DNA of 39,014 nucleotides from a virus. The stretch spans positions 1-39,014 of the IMG/VR virus record IMGVR_UViG_3300035459_000058; one strand, 5' to 3'. The position numbers were made by a program, and so were the translations under genes. The number at the start of each line of letters is the position of its first letter. The first letter of the stretch is position 1. The notes beneath the pieces are model-generated. The model saw only the letters and a program-made list of their open reading frames with translations. It was not told where the DNA came from and did not search any database. This document shows, one piece after another, positions 32,858 to 39,014 of this stretch.

Positions 32858-33078
32858 TTCTTTGTTTCCTTTGTTTCCTTTTTCAATAAAGAATCTACGG
32901 CAAACATTGGATGTTCATACTCATTTCCGTTGCCAATATCACTATTATATGCTCTGTAAAAAGTTTGTGTAGTACCAGCTAACTTCATATATGTTTTAGT
33001 TAATGTACAAGCGATCCCTTTTGTATTATCACAAAGTTTTTTAAATGCTTTTTGTTCATCAGATAGTTTAATGTTCAT
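32854..33078 (-). CDS. Hypothetical protein (74 aa)
   Basis: The frame overlaps the radical SAM start by four bases and the previous gene by four. The product (MNIKLSDEQKAFKKLC...) is helical at the N-terminus, has two cysteines and ends in a Lys/Glu/Thr-rich tail. No family is recognised. It belongs to the chain of coupled genes running from the helicase to the radical SAM enzyme. Confidence 0.55.
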   Translation of the reverse strand: MNIKLSDEQKAFKKLCDNTKGIACTLTKTYMKLAGTTQTFYRAYNSDIGNGNEYEHPMFAVDSLLKKETKETKK

Positions 33079-33248
33079 TTTATCTCATATTTCTTCAATA
33101 TCTGCTTAATTGCAGTTCTGTGATTATTGATTTCATCAATATCTTTTTTGTCATATATTTTTGCTCTTATTTGCTCTAACTCAAATTCAGTCATAAGTAT
33201 TGTTTCAGGTTTTTCTTTATACCAAATTCCACTATGAGAAGTTTTCAT
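33075..33248 (-). CDS. Hypothetical protein (57 aa)
   Basis: ATG 33248 overlaps the helicase stop and the frame ends at TGA 33075-33077, overlapping the next ATG. The product (MKTSHSGIWYKEKPETIL...) is strongly charged and helical in its C-terminal half (MTEFELEQIRAKIYDKKDI). No family is recognised. ATGA overlaps on both sides fill an otherwise unexplained gap of about 165 bases and support it as a real gene. Confidence 0.6.
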   Translation of the reverse strand: MKTSHSGIWYKEKPETILMTEFELEQIRAKIYDKKDIDEINNHRTAIKQILKKYEIK

Positions 33249-34918
33249 AATAACCCCCTTATGTTATCTCTTGTTACAATATCCGCAATATTCTTTTTAG
33301 AACGCAATATTTTATATATTGCCAAATCAATTGTATCCTTACATAAAAGGTCAATGTACTGTACTTGATTGACCTGTCCAGCTCTATGCGCCCTATCTTC
33401 ACTTTGTAATCTTTGTTCAAGAGAATATGAATTACTGAAATATATGACGGTATTTGCTGCAGTAAGGTCAATTCCATGACCACCAGTTCCTGCTGTGCCT
33501 GCAATAACTTTGCAAGAATCAACCGTTTGAAATCTTTTGATATTTTCCCATCTACTTGCTTCATTATCTTTTCCATATATAGTCACTGCATCAATTTCCA
33601 TCTTTTTACACAAAGTCATTATTTGTTCAATATCATACTGGAATCTTGCCCATATAACTATTTTATTTCCATTACTTGATTCCAATATATCCTCAAGCGC
33701 GTCTATTTTTGGATTCTCTTCAAATGGAACTTCTTTATTTGTAACATCTTTAATGAACCCGCTTGTTATTTGACTTAACCTTAACAATTGAACCAATATT
33801 ATTGGTGCTGTTACTTTTTCACTCCCTTCTATTTGAGTTATACACCATTTAACCATTTCATCATATCTCAACTTATTATATAATGGCATTTCAAGTATTC
33901 GTTGATCGTACAATTTATCTGGAATATCTATACATTCCTTTTTTACAAATCTTGTTGATTTACCAAACATTTTATCACTTATCTCTTTCGGTGCTCCATT
34001 TTTGGCAAGAAGTTTATATCCTTGACGCCAGAAGTATTTGTCTATAAAACTATCGTATTGAACACCAAATGTTTCACCTGCATCAAGGAAAAGAAATTGG
34101 CTAAATACATCATATGCATGTTGAGTAACAGGAGTTCCTGTCAATATCAATTTATGAATTGTCTTTAATCCTAGTTCATGGCATGCTTTTGATCTTTTAG
34201 CATGAGGATTTTTTATCTTTGTTGTCTCATCCAGAACAGCAAACCATTTATTATTTACTATTGAAAGTATATCTTCTTTCATCCTACAAAATGTTTCATA
34301 TGTAGTTACCAACCATTCCCAATCTTCACCTAATGTTTCAGCTTTTTCTTCTTTCGTTCCCCTTATCGGATACGCCATACCAGTTGACCACTTTCCAATT
34401 TCTTCAACCCATTTATTTACCATCGAAAGTGGACATATAACAATTCCATGGTCAACATTTCCTAATTGTTTCTTTATTTCGTATATTTCAATAGCACTTC
34501 TTGTTTTGCCAGTACCCATTTCCCATAACATTGCATGACTATCTATCTGCCGGCCCCAATATTGAGCAATATGTTGATTCTTGAAAGGCTTTAACTCATT
34601 ATGTGAGTACAATATAGGTAACTTACTCACAGTGTCAATTTTAAGACTATTTAAAAATTGTACAGATACTATATCTTTTTGTCTTTTCTTTAAGTACTCT
34701 GTTAATTGTTCCGTTAATGCTAATTTCCATGCGCTTTTATCTTTTTTATGCCAAGCGAACAATCGTTCGATATTTTCCATATTTAGTGGATAGTAAGATG
34801 TTTTCTCTTTTTGTCTCCATACACCAGAAACTAATCTCGGTTGTGTATAATAATCATTTTTATCTGAATTAGTGCAAGTTATCATTTTTTCAGATGAATC
34901 GTATGAGAATATTAACAT
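33245..34918 (-). CDS. SNF2-family helicase/ATPase
   Basis: The 557-residue protein has the SF2 motifs in order: motif I WEMGTGKTRSA (132-142), Ia HGIVICPLSMVNKW, motif II VLDETTKI (D230, E231), III LTGTP (259-263), a second RecA lobe with KIVIWARFQYD, GTAGTGGHGIDLTAAN and the final QRLQSEDRAHRAGQ with its arginine finger. SNF2-type phage proteins remodel DNA-protein complexes or branched DNA in early replication. ATG 34918 is preceded by AAAGGAT and by a long hairpin at 34934-35001. Confidence 0.9.
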   Translation of the reverse strand: MLIFSYDSSEKMITCTNSDKNDYYTQPRLVSGVWRQKEKTSYYPLNMENIERLFAWHKKDKSAWKLALTEQLTEYLKKRQKDIVSVQFLNSLKIDTVSKLPILYSHNELKPFKNQHIAQYWGRQIDSHAMLWEMGTGKTRSAIEIYEIKKQLGNVDHGIVICPLSMVNKWVEEIGKWSTGMAYPIRGTKEEKAETLGEDWEWLVTTYETFCRMKEDILSIVNNKWFAVLDETTKIKNPHAKRSKACHELGLKTIHKLILTGTPVTQHAYDVFSQFLFLDAGETFGVQYDSFIDKYFWRQGYKLLAKNGAPKEISDKMFGKSTRFVKKECIDIPDKLYDQRILEMPLYNKLRYDEMVKWCITQIEGSEKVTAPIILVQLLRLSQITSGFIKDVTNKEVPFEENPKIDALEDILESSNGNKIVIWARFQYDIEQIMTLCKKMEIDAVTIYGKDNEASRWENIKRFQTVDSCKVIAGTAGTGGHGIDLTAANTVIYFSNSYSLEQRLQSEDRAHRAGQVNQVQYIDLLCKDTIDLAIYKILRSKKNIADIVTRDNIRGLL

Positions 34919-34933
34919 TGCATTATCCTTTAT

Positions 34934-35001
34934 GTGGACGAGTGTGATTACTTAGTAGGTTTGCTTTAATGCCTCTCTATTGTTCACCACACTCAGTCCA
35001 C
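34934..35001 (-). promoter_or_regulatory. Long hairpin in the leader of the SNF2 gene
   Basis: In the 89-base gap upstream of the helicase ATG, GTGGACGAGTGTG (34934-34946) pairs with CACACTCAGTCCAC (34988-35001), 13 bp with one bulged base, around a 41-base loop. No T-run follows on the minus strand. It may be an mRNA processing site, a translational control element or a partial terminator after the small-gene block. Confidence 0.55.
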
Positions 35002-35007
35002 TGGTTT

Positions 35008-35250
35008 TTATCCAACCTTCTTCAATTTGAAAACCACTTCATACGCTTGACCGTCCCATTCTACATTTGTTTTGAAAATTGGCTTTCCTTCAAAATCCAT
35101 CAAGAACTTTATATCATCCTTCACATCAAGAACTTGAACTTTCTTCTGGATAGCCTCATACTTCGGTTTTAACTGCTCACGAATTGCATTGACCTCTTTC
35201 TGCAATTCTTGCAACTTTTGAAGATCGCTTACTGTTAGTGTATCAGCCAT
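35008..35250 (-). CDS. Hypothetical coiled-coil protein (80 aa)
   Basis: The first 45 residues form a predicted coiled coil (SDLQKLQELQKEVNAIREQL), followed by a short beta-like domain (FKTNVEWDGQAYEVVFKL). ATG 35250 lies behind AAGGTGG and overlaps the preceding gene by eight bases. It is the last gene before the hairpin at 34934-35001. No family is recognised. Confidence 0.6.
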   Translation of the reverse strand: MADTLTVSDLQKLQELQKEVNAIREQLKPKYEAIQKKVQVLDVKDDIKFLMDFEGKPIFKTNVEWDGQAYEVVFKLKKVG

Positions 35251-35560
35251 TGAAAGCCACCTTGTCTTTAATTTCCTGATATTTTGCTTCGATTTTGAGG
35301 ATCAGGTCAATGAAATCCTCCCGGCTAATTTCATCATCATTATTTTCAATGAAGTAGAAATACCAACCAAAACTGTTATGTCCTTCTTTCGCTGCTCTGA
35401 AATCACCCAATACAGACAACAGTTCCCATTCGATGGCATATTCGCTAATGAGAATATCCGTTACTGTTTCGACATCTTCACCGACAAACATATCTTTGTC
35501 GCCACCAAATTCTTCTTCGATACAATCATTGATTCTCTCTGTCAACTGTTCTGTATTCAT
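35243..35560 (-). CDS. Hypothetical acidic protein (105 aa)
   Basis: The ATG at 35566 touches the GGAGG site, so the ATG at 35560 with six bases of spacing is chosen. The protein is strongly acidic and helical (TEQLTERINDCIEEEFGGDK, later FIENNDDEISREDF). Acidic small early proteins can mimic DNA or bind host factors, but no family is recognised here. Confidence 0.6.
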   Translation of the reverse strand: MNTEQLTERINDCIEEEFGGDKDMFVGEDVETVTDILISEYAIEWELLSVLGDFRAAKEGHNSFGWYFYFIENNDDEISREDFIDLILKIEAKYQEIKDKVAFNG

Positions 35561-35972
35561 TTTCATCCTCCCTTAATCTAAATGTAGTTTCACCTTCCGT
35601 TAATAACTCCTCAAATCCTTCGCTTTTTCTGTATCTACACGCTGTTGTTATTTTAAACATTCCAACTTTTACCATTCTCTTGAAAATTTGTTCTTCTCCA
35701 AGATGTTCAATAGCCTCCTTTGCAAAAAAGTTATTGTTACATGTAAACCACCTACGTTGGTGCTCGTCCAAAACGATAAAAGTTGGGACGAATGCTAAAT
35801 CAAGCAACTTATCTGTTGGAGCAAAATATCTCAAATGCTTTTTGATATATCCTTCTTCTATCAGCGTTTTATATGTAAAGTCTTTTGCTGATCCTTTGAA
35901 AACAAAAGTATAGGATATATCCCTTAATGACATTTGAGAAGTTATAAAGTTTGAATTGCGGATTTTTACCAT
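35526..35972 (-). CDS. Hypothetical protein (148 aa)
   Basis: ATG 35972 follows a GGTAGGAT site and overlaps the previous stop (TAATG). The product is mixed alpha/beta, basic in the middle (DEHQRRWFTCNNNFF, KRMVKVGMFKITTACRYRK) and acidic at the end. No family is recognised. Its 3' end overlaps the next gene by 35 bases. Confidence 0.6.
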   Translation of the reverse strand: MVKIRNSNFITSQMSLRDISYTFVFKGSAKDFTYKTLIEEGYIKKHLRYFAPTDKLLDLAFVPTFIVLDEHQRRWFTCNNNFFAKEAIEHLGEEQIFKRMVKVGMFKITTACRYRKSEGFEELLTEGETTFRLREDENEYRTVDRENQ

Positions 35973-36439
35973 TATCCTACCAATTCCCTTTTAAGTTGAT
36001 TATAAATTTCCCATTTGATTGCCAAGTAACCACGACCAAACTGATTTGCTTTTTTGTGAACAAGTGCCAAAAGTGCATCTGCAACATTTTCATGTTCAAA
36101 TTTACTCCAAGACTCTCCTGATCTTTCTGCTCTTTCTGCTGTACGATCCATATACGGTAGCTTATGTTTGTGTGATATAGCAATATGTTGTTGAGCGTAC
36201 TTATCAATTTCTTCATTTGCTATATTGCGAACTTCTTTTATATTTCCATCAAGATTTCGTTCTACGTAATTTTTAATTTCACTTCTTGCTATACGGCGAA
36301 CTGTTTCAATATCAAAACTTTCTGTTTCTTTTTTCTTGTTACTTGTATTACCTGGTGCAAGATAAATCTTTCCATCCATTGATTGATAAACAAGATCCCC
36401 TTTTTCTATTTTTTCTCCTGCAACAAATGTTGTTGACAT
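35972..36439 (-). CDS. Hypothetical protein (155 aa)
   Basis: The start used is ATG 36439, with AAGGAGG upstream, rather than a longer open frame to 36526 that would overlap the membrane-protein gene. The N-terminus VAGEKIEKGDLVYQSMDGKI resembles the start of capsid-decoration type proteins, while the rest is helical and charged (ETVRRIARSEIKNYVERN). It lies in the early block, so this resemblance may be only a shared small beta motif. No firm function. Confidence 0.6.
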   Translation of the reverse strand: MSTTFVAGEKIEKGDLVYQSMDGKIYLAPGNTSNKKKETESFDIETVRRIARSEIKNYVERNLDGNIKEVRNIANEEIDKYAQQHIAISHKHKLPYMDRTAERAERSGESWSKFEHENVADALLALVHKKANQFGRGYLAIKWEIYNQLKRELVG

Positions 36440-36441
36440 AC

Positions 36442-36603
36442 TCAATCCTCCTTCTTTTTGAAGATTAGTGAAATTATCCCGAATAACGTGGCAATCAATA
36501 GAAACCCCTCCAAAACAATAAAACAAATTACTAAATTCTCTTGAAAGTTAAGTGGAGCAATTTCTATATGACCCAACCAATCGTACCATCCAAATTGATT
36601 CAT
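36442..36603 (-). CDS. Small single-pass membrane protein (53 aa)
   Basis: ATG 36603 overlaps the pentapeptide-repeat stop (ATGA) and the frame ends two bases before the next ATG. After a polar N-terminus ([18 protein letters not shown]) there is one clear membrane segment ([20 protein letters not shown]) and a basic tail KKKED. The TM pattern and coupled overlaps support a real gene. An early phage membrane protein could exclude other phages or alter the envelope, but this is a guess. Confidence 0.6.
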   Translation of the reverse strand: MNQFGWYDWLGHIEIAPLNFQENLVICFIVLEGFLLIATLFGIISLIFKKKED

Positions 36604-37052
36604 TTTATTTCTCCACATTCATCTACTCTGTGAAATTTATTTGCCAAAGATTTCAATGATTTCTGTGCTTCTTTTGCTTCCTCACAATCACCAAAATCCA
36701 TTCTACAAAAATGGTATGCCATTTGAGCAGCTAACCTTAAATCAAGTTTTATGTTAAATGATGAACATTCGAATGAAAATCCAGAGGAAGAATCAAGATT
36801 GGCCTCACGAAGATTGGCCTCACGAAGATTGGCCCCATGAAGATTGGCACCACTAAGATCGGCCCCACTAAGATTGGCCTCACGAAGATTGGCCTCACGA
36901 AGATTGGCCCCATGAAGATTGGCACCACTAAGATCGGCCCCACCACGAAGATTGGCCCAATGAAGATCGGCCTCACGAAGATCGGCCCCACTAAGATTGG
37001 CCTCACTCACTTCAAATAAAACTCTCCCTGTCGTTTTATGTAATATCTTCAT
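36600..37052 (-). CDS. Pentapeptide-repeat protein
   Basis: The 150-residue protein has about fourteen A(N/D)LxX repeats from residue about 19 to 87 ([18 protein letters not shown] and so on), with one extra Gly (RGGADL) breaking register. The family folds as a right-handed four-sided beta-helix that can mimic DNA, as in Qnr and MfpA, which bind gyrase. The C-terminal 55 residues are helical with cysteines. ATG 37052 follows GGAGG by nine bases. A 75-bp tandem duplication lies within the repeats. Gyrase inhibition is possible but not shown. Confidence 0.82.
   Translation of the reverse strand: MKILHKTTGRVLFEVSEANLSGADLREADLHWANLRGGADLSGANLHGANLREANLREANLSGADLSGANLHGANLREANLREANLDSSSGFSFECSSFNIKLDLRLAAQMAYHFCRMDFGDCEEAKEAQKSLKSLANKFHRVDECGEIK
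36795..36944 (-). repeat. 75-bp tandem duplication within pentapeptide gene
   Basis: Bases 36795-36869 and 36870-36944 are two adjacent copies of a 75-bp unit (five 15-bp pentapeptide codon blocks) differing only at the final position (T 36869, C 36944). The near identity at synonymous sites indicates a recent slippage or recombination event. Neighbouring single 15-bp units extend the array to about 37010. Confidence 0.85.
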
Positions 37053-37569
37053 TATCTTTATCCTCCGTTTCTTCAATTTCCTCTTTCGGTTTTCTTAAGC
37101 ATATTTTAGATTTACATTCATCACAATCTTTCATTTTTATGTCAATACCATTGACAAGGTAACACGCTGATTTTTCCGTTCTCGTTAATTTGTCTAAATC
37201 CTTACTCATTTCTTGAGTGAAATTGCCATCTTTTATATTCTTGTCCCATTTTTCCATAAACTTAAGTTTCGCATATGTTTTGAATAGCTCCAGTTCACGG
37301 TTTATTAATGTGGTTCTCATCTTGTTCCACATTATACTGGCAATCTGAGCACGTTTTACCTGTTTTAATTCTTCTGCTTCAAGGAAAGTAACAGCGTCAA
37401 AGAAATGACGTTTGTCGAACTGGGTAGGATTATCCAGTATTTGATAATACTGAACAAATTCACGCATTTTTTCTACTTCTTCTTTTTTATCTTCACCTTT
37501 CAGATTGTTCGGATCACGAAAAGGTGTATAGTGTACGGGTGGTAATTCAAATAAAAGTAACGCTTCCAT
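37036..37569 (-). CDS. Hypothetical protein (177 aa)
   Basis: ATG 37569 lies behind the shared GATGGAGG leader. The protein is helical and charged, with a CDECKSKIC cysteine pair near residues 149-157 and a very acidic C-terminus ([15 protein letters not shown]). No family is recognised. It overlaps the pentapeptide gene by 17 bases. Confidence 0.62.
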   Translation of the reverse strand: MEALLLFELPPVHYTPFRDPNNLKGEDKKEEVEKMREFVQYYQILDNPTQFDKRHFFDAVTFLEAEELKQVKRAQIASIMWNKMRTTLINRELELFKTYAKLKFMEKWDKNIKDGNFTQEMSKDLDKLTRTEKSACYLVNGIDIKMKDCDECKSKICLRKPKEEIEETEDKDNEDIT

Positions 37570-37585
37570 TTTAAACCTCCATCAA

Positions 37586-37798
37586 TTAATTGATTTCATT
37601 GGTTTTGTTTAATTGTTTTAACCGTCGCTTTCGTTCTTTCTCTCCTTGATGCGGTGTATTTGTACTTATCCAACCATTTGAAAATATTGATTTTTTGAGG
37701 TATCCCCTCTTGAATCTGTTTGCTCTTCTGAGGGTATTCGGTTCACCTGGCATGAAAAGGTCGTCTAAATCTTTTTTGTCATATACTGTGTTACTCAT
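37586..37798 (-). CDS. Small basic hypothetical protein (70 aa)
   Basis: The start follows an ATGGAGG site. The product is Lys/Arg-rich towards the C-terminus (HQGEKERKRRLKQLNK), suggesting nucleic-acid or acidic-protein binding. No family is recognised. It belongs to the run of small early genes sharing the same leader motif. Confidence 0.6.
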   Translation of the reverse strand: MSNTVYDKKDLDDLFMPGEPNTLRRANRFKRGYLKKSIFSNGWISTNTPHQGEKERKRRLKQLNKTNEIN

Positions 37799-37832
37799 TG
37801 TCAGTTACCTCCATTCGTTTGAATTTCGTAGG

Positions 37833-38003
37833 TTAATACACCTTATTGTCTGGATTCTCAATTGCTTTTGATAACTTCGCCCGTTCCTTATAGCAATGAC
37901 CTGGACGACGGTTCAAGCGATTTACTTTTTCGATCAGCGTTAAACTATCATATTCCTCTTGACGCTCCTGTGCTTCAATTCTTTTCTGTTGTTTTGACTT
38001 CAT
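37833..38003 (-). CDS. Small basic helical protein (56 aa)
   Basis: ATG 38003 follows GATGGAGG; the in-frame codons upstream overlap the ribosome-binding site itself and are rejected as a start. The product (MKSKQQKRIEAQERQEEY...) is a charged helix then a basic segment with RRPGHCYKERAK. No family is recognised. Confidence 0.6.
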   Translation of the reverse strand: MKSKQQKRIEAQERQEEYDSLTLIEKVNRLNRRPGHCYKERAKLSKAIENPDNKVY

Positions 38004-38017
38004 AGGTTTATCCTCCA

Positions 38018-38224
38018 TCAAGTAAGTGGTGATATTAAGGTGGGTAGATACCGATTAAACATCGCTTCAACCCTACGCTTTAACATGGTTACTTCAACGA
38101 AAACTTCAAGAACTAATGATTTAAAAAGTAGCAGTGTTGGTTCTTCATACTTAACCCATAAACGAACATCCATTGTTTCATCGAACTGTCTTACTTCTCC
38201 AGTTACTACGTTCCTGAACTTCAT
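38018..38224 (-). CDS. Small hypothetical protein (68 aa)
   Basis: ATG 38224 is chosen, nine bases after ATGGAGG, instead of the ATG embedded in that site. The product starts KFRNVVTGEVRQFDETMDV, and its middle is hydrophobic (TLLLFKSLVLEVFVEVTML), but with charged residues so a membrane segment is uncertain. No family is recognised. Confidence 0.58.
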   Translation of the reverse strand: MKFRNVVTGEVRQFDETMDVRLWVKYEEPTLLLFKSLVLEVFVEVTMLKRRVEAMFNRYLPTLISPLT

Positions 38225-38253
38225 TGGCAAGACCTCCATTCAGTTTAAAGGGT

Positions 38254-38445
38254 TTATTCAGAAACTTGTTTCCACGTTTCGTCTGTCAGAACACAGTTTT
38301 CCCTGCCATAGTCAAGTGATATGCTATGGCATTTACGGCATTTTGTATTTCTCCAGTTTTCGTTTTTATCGTTTTGATTCGGCTGTGAATACAATCCTTT
38401 GTATCCACACTCTTGACAAGTTCTTATCCAGTTTTTTGATTTCAT
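38254..38445 (-). CDS. Small zinc-ribbon protein (63 aa)
   Basis: The protein has CQECGYKG at residues 10-17 and CRKCHS about 25 residues later, two CxxC pairs spaced as in a zinc ribbon. ATG 38445 follows GATGGAGG. Such proteins may bind nucleic acid or a host polymerase, but the target is unknown. Confidence 0.68.
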   Translation of the reverse strand: MKSKNWIRTCQECGYKGLYSQPNQNDKNENWRNTKCRKCHSISLDYGRENCVLTDETWKQVSE

Positions 38446-38471
38446 AGGAAAACCTCCATCAAGTAAATGGT

Positions 38472-38702
38472 TTATATATCCGTTCTTATATTCTCACCGT
38501 CTGCTAAAATTTCATCTAATTTATCTGTCTTGCGCCAACGACAGTCAGATGACTGATATAGATACCCATTGAGTTTCAACCATGTTACTATTGACTTTTC
38601 ACCAAAGAGGTAAACTAATTCTTCTTTGGTGAAGACTGTGTTGTTAGTTAATACGTTACGAGAATTTTTATCGAACTTTATTATAGATGGTAGGGTGCTC
38701 AT
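38472..38702 (-). CDS. Hypothetical protein, first gene of the leftward operon (76 aa)
   Basis: It is the first gene after the promoter at 38739-38767, with an AAGGAT site before ATG 38702. The middle segment TKEELVYLFGEKSIVTWLKL could form a helix-turn-helix-like pair, followed by a beta turn (YLYQSSDCRWRKTDKL). A regulatory DNA-binding role is possible given its position; no family is firmly recognised. Confidence 0.6.
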   Translation of the reverse strand: MSTLPSIIKFDKNSRNVLTNNTVFTKEELVYLFGEKSIVTWLKLNGYLYQSSDCRWRKTDKLDEILADGENIRTDI

Positions 38703-38738
38703 TTTAAATCCTTAATATTAAAAGTATTATAAAGAAGT

Positions 38739-38767
38739 ACTATACTATAGTATTTTAAAAAAGTCAA
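38739..38767 (-). promoter_or_regulatory. Sigma70-type promoter with palindrome, start of leftward operon
   Basis: On the minus strand TTGACT (38767-38762), 17 bases and TATAGT (38744-38739) precede the ATG at 38702. A perfect 12-bp palindrome ATACTATAGTAT (38742-38753) overlaps the -10 box and may be an operator. It shares the TTGACT box with the promoters at 512-540 and 729-757. Confidence 0.72.
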
Positions 38768-38780
38768 GATATATTTTTAG

Positions 38781-38854
38781 TAATAATATTAGATACTTAG
38801 GTAGATAATTAGAACGGACGTACTAAAAAAGCGTATAAGTACCTAATATTATTA
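38781..38854. repeat. Long imperfect inverted repeat in the control region
   Basis: TAATAATATTAGATACTTA (38781-38799) and TAAGTACCTAATATTATTA (38836-38854) are inverted copies with one mismatch in 19, separated by 36 bases. It lies just upstream of the leftward promoter, fitting an origin or a regulator binding site. The 312 bases from 38703 to 39014 contain no credible gene; besides the promoter and repeats they hold AT-rich sequence and a run of 13 T (38988-39000). Confidence 0.6.
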
Positions 38855-38865
38855 AGAAAACTTAT

Positions 38866-38884
38866 TTACGTGTGTGTTACGTAA
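38866..38884. repeat. Short inverted repeat (TTACGT/ACGTAA)
   Basis: TTACGT (38866-38871) and ACGTAA (38879-38884) are perfect inverted copies around a GTGTGTT spacer, a size and symmetry typical of a dimeric regulator site. It lies about 100 bases upstream of the leftward promoter. No regulator could be assigned. Confidence 0.35.
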
Positions 38885-39014
38885 TTTTTTTACCTCTTCC
38901 CCTTTTCTGTAAAAACTTTTCTACCTGTTTGTTAATTGTAAATATTTATTCTACTTTTATTGTATATTCTATTTACATTTCTTTATCTTTTTTTTTTTTT
39001 CTTCTTCTCTTCTA

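Noticed and set aside
36795-37010. Possible CRISPR array
   Set aside because: The repeats are contiguous 15-bp units with no unique spacers and code for pentapeptide repeats.
36749-37019. Open frames on both strands in the pentapeptide region (repeats of GPIFVRPIF or [10 protein letters not shown])
   Set aside because: They are shifted or antisense readings of the 15-bp repeats and have no ribosome-binding sites; the A(N/D)LxX frame is the real one.
1-39014. Stop-codon reassignment, as seen in some AT-rich phages
   Set aside because: All major genes read through with the standard code at normal lengths, and the tRNA carries a UUG anticodon, not a suppressor.
1-39014. Temperate lifestyle or prophage
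   Set aside because: No integrase, excisionase, recognisable repressor or attachment-site pair was seen; this is absence of evidence only, since many small genes are unassigned.

Overview
The window reads as an essentially complete genome of an AT-rich, tailed double-stranded DNA phage of podovirus type. A large terminase and portal, scaffold and HK97-type capsid gene, connector/collar/hub/tailspike genes and three long ejection-type proteins are present. No tail tube, sheath, tape-measure, RNA polymerase, DNA polymerase, integrase or recognisable repressor was found. Strong GGAGG ribosome-binding sites and TTGACT/A-17-TATACT/TATAAT promoters point to a host using Shine-Dalgarno initiation and a sigma70/sigmaA polymerase; the host genus cannot be told from the sequence.

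Layout: two large transcription units diverge from a control region that lies at the window ends and converge at about 24.9 kb. The rightward (+) unit starts from a promoter at 729-757. It carries small leader genes (802-1735), a large unknown protein, a small-terminase candidate, TerL, portal, an FmdB zinc ribbon, a lysis block (TM protein, DUF5675, 3TM holin), scaffold, major capsid, decoration protein, a zinc ribbon, a glycosyltransferase and methyltransferase pair, connector, collar-domain fibre, tail hub, beta-helix tailspike, a GNAT-like protein, three internal virion/ejection proteins and a PurD-like ATP-grasp enzyme.

The leftward (-) unit runs from about 38.77 kb down to 24.98 kb and holds early and replication genes. 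First come a dozen or so small proteins (one a pentapeptide-repeat protein with a recent 75-bp duplication). Then follow a SNF2-type helicase, a radical SAM enzyme, a Cas4/RecB-type Fe-S nuclease, DUF3820 and SprT-like proteins, a Sak4-like RecA-fold ATPase, a DUF669-type SSB, a tRNA-Gln(UUG), a DnaG-type primase fused to an MCM-like AAA+ helicase, a deoxyribosyltransferase-like protein and a VRR-NUC nuclease. Two further leftward genes (1-147 partial, 318-458) with strong promoters sit at the left edge; joining the window ends puts an in-frame stop directly after the partial gene and continues a pyrimidine tract, which suggests a circular or circularly permuted genome.

How it works together (inference): the phage brings its own primase-helicase, SSB, annealing/recombination ATPase and nucleases but borrows the host DNA polymerase. 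The points most worth a second look are the primase-MCM fusion, a 143-nt folded element spanning exactly the gap between the two convergent operons, the PurD-like ATP-grasp and radical SAM genes (possible nucleotide or virion modification), and the mosaic tailspike.
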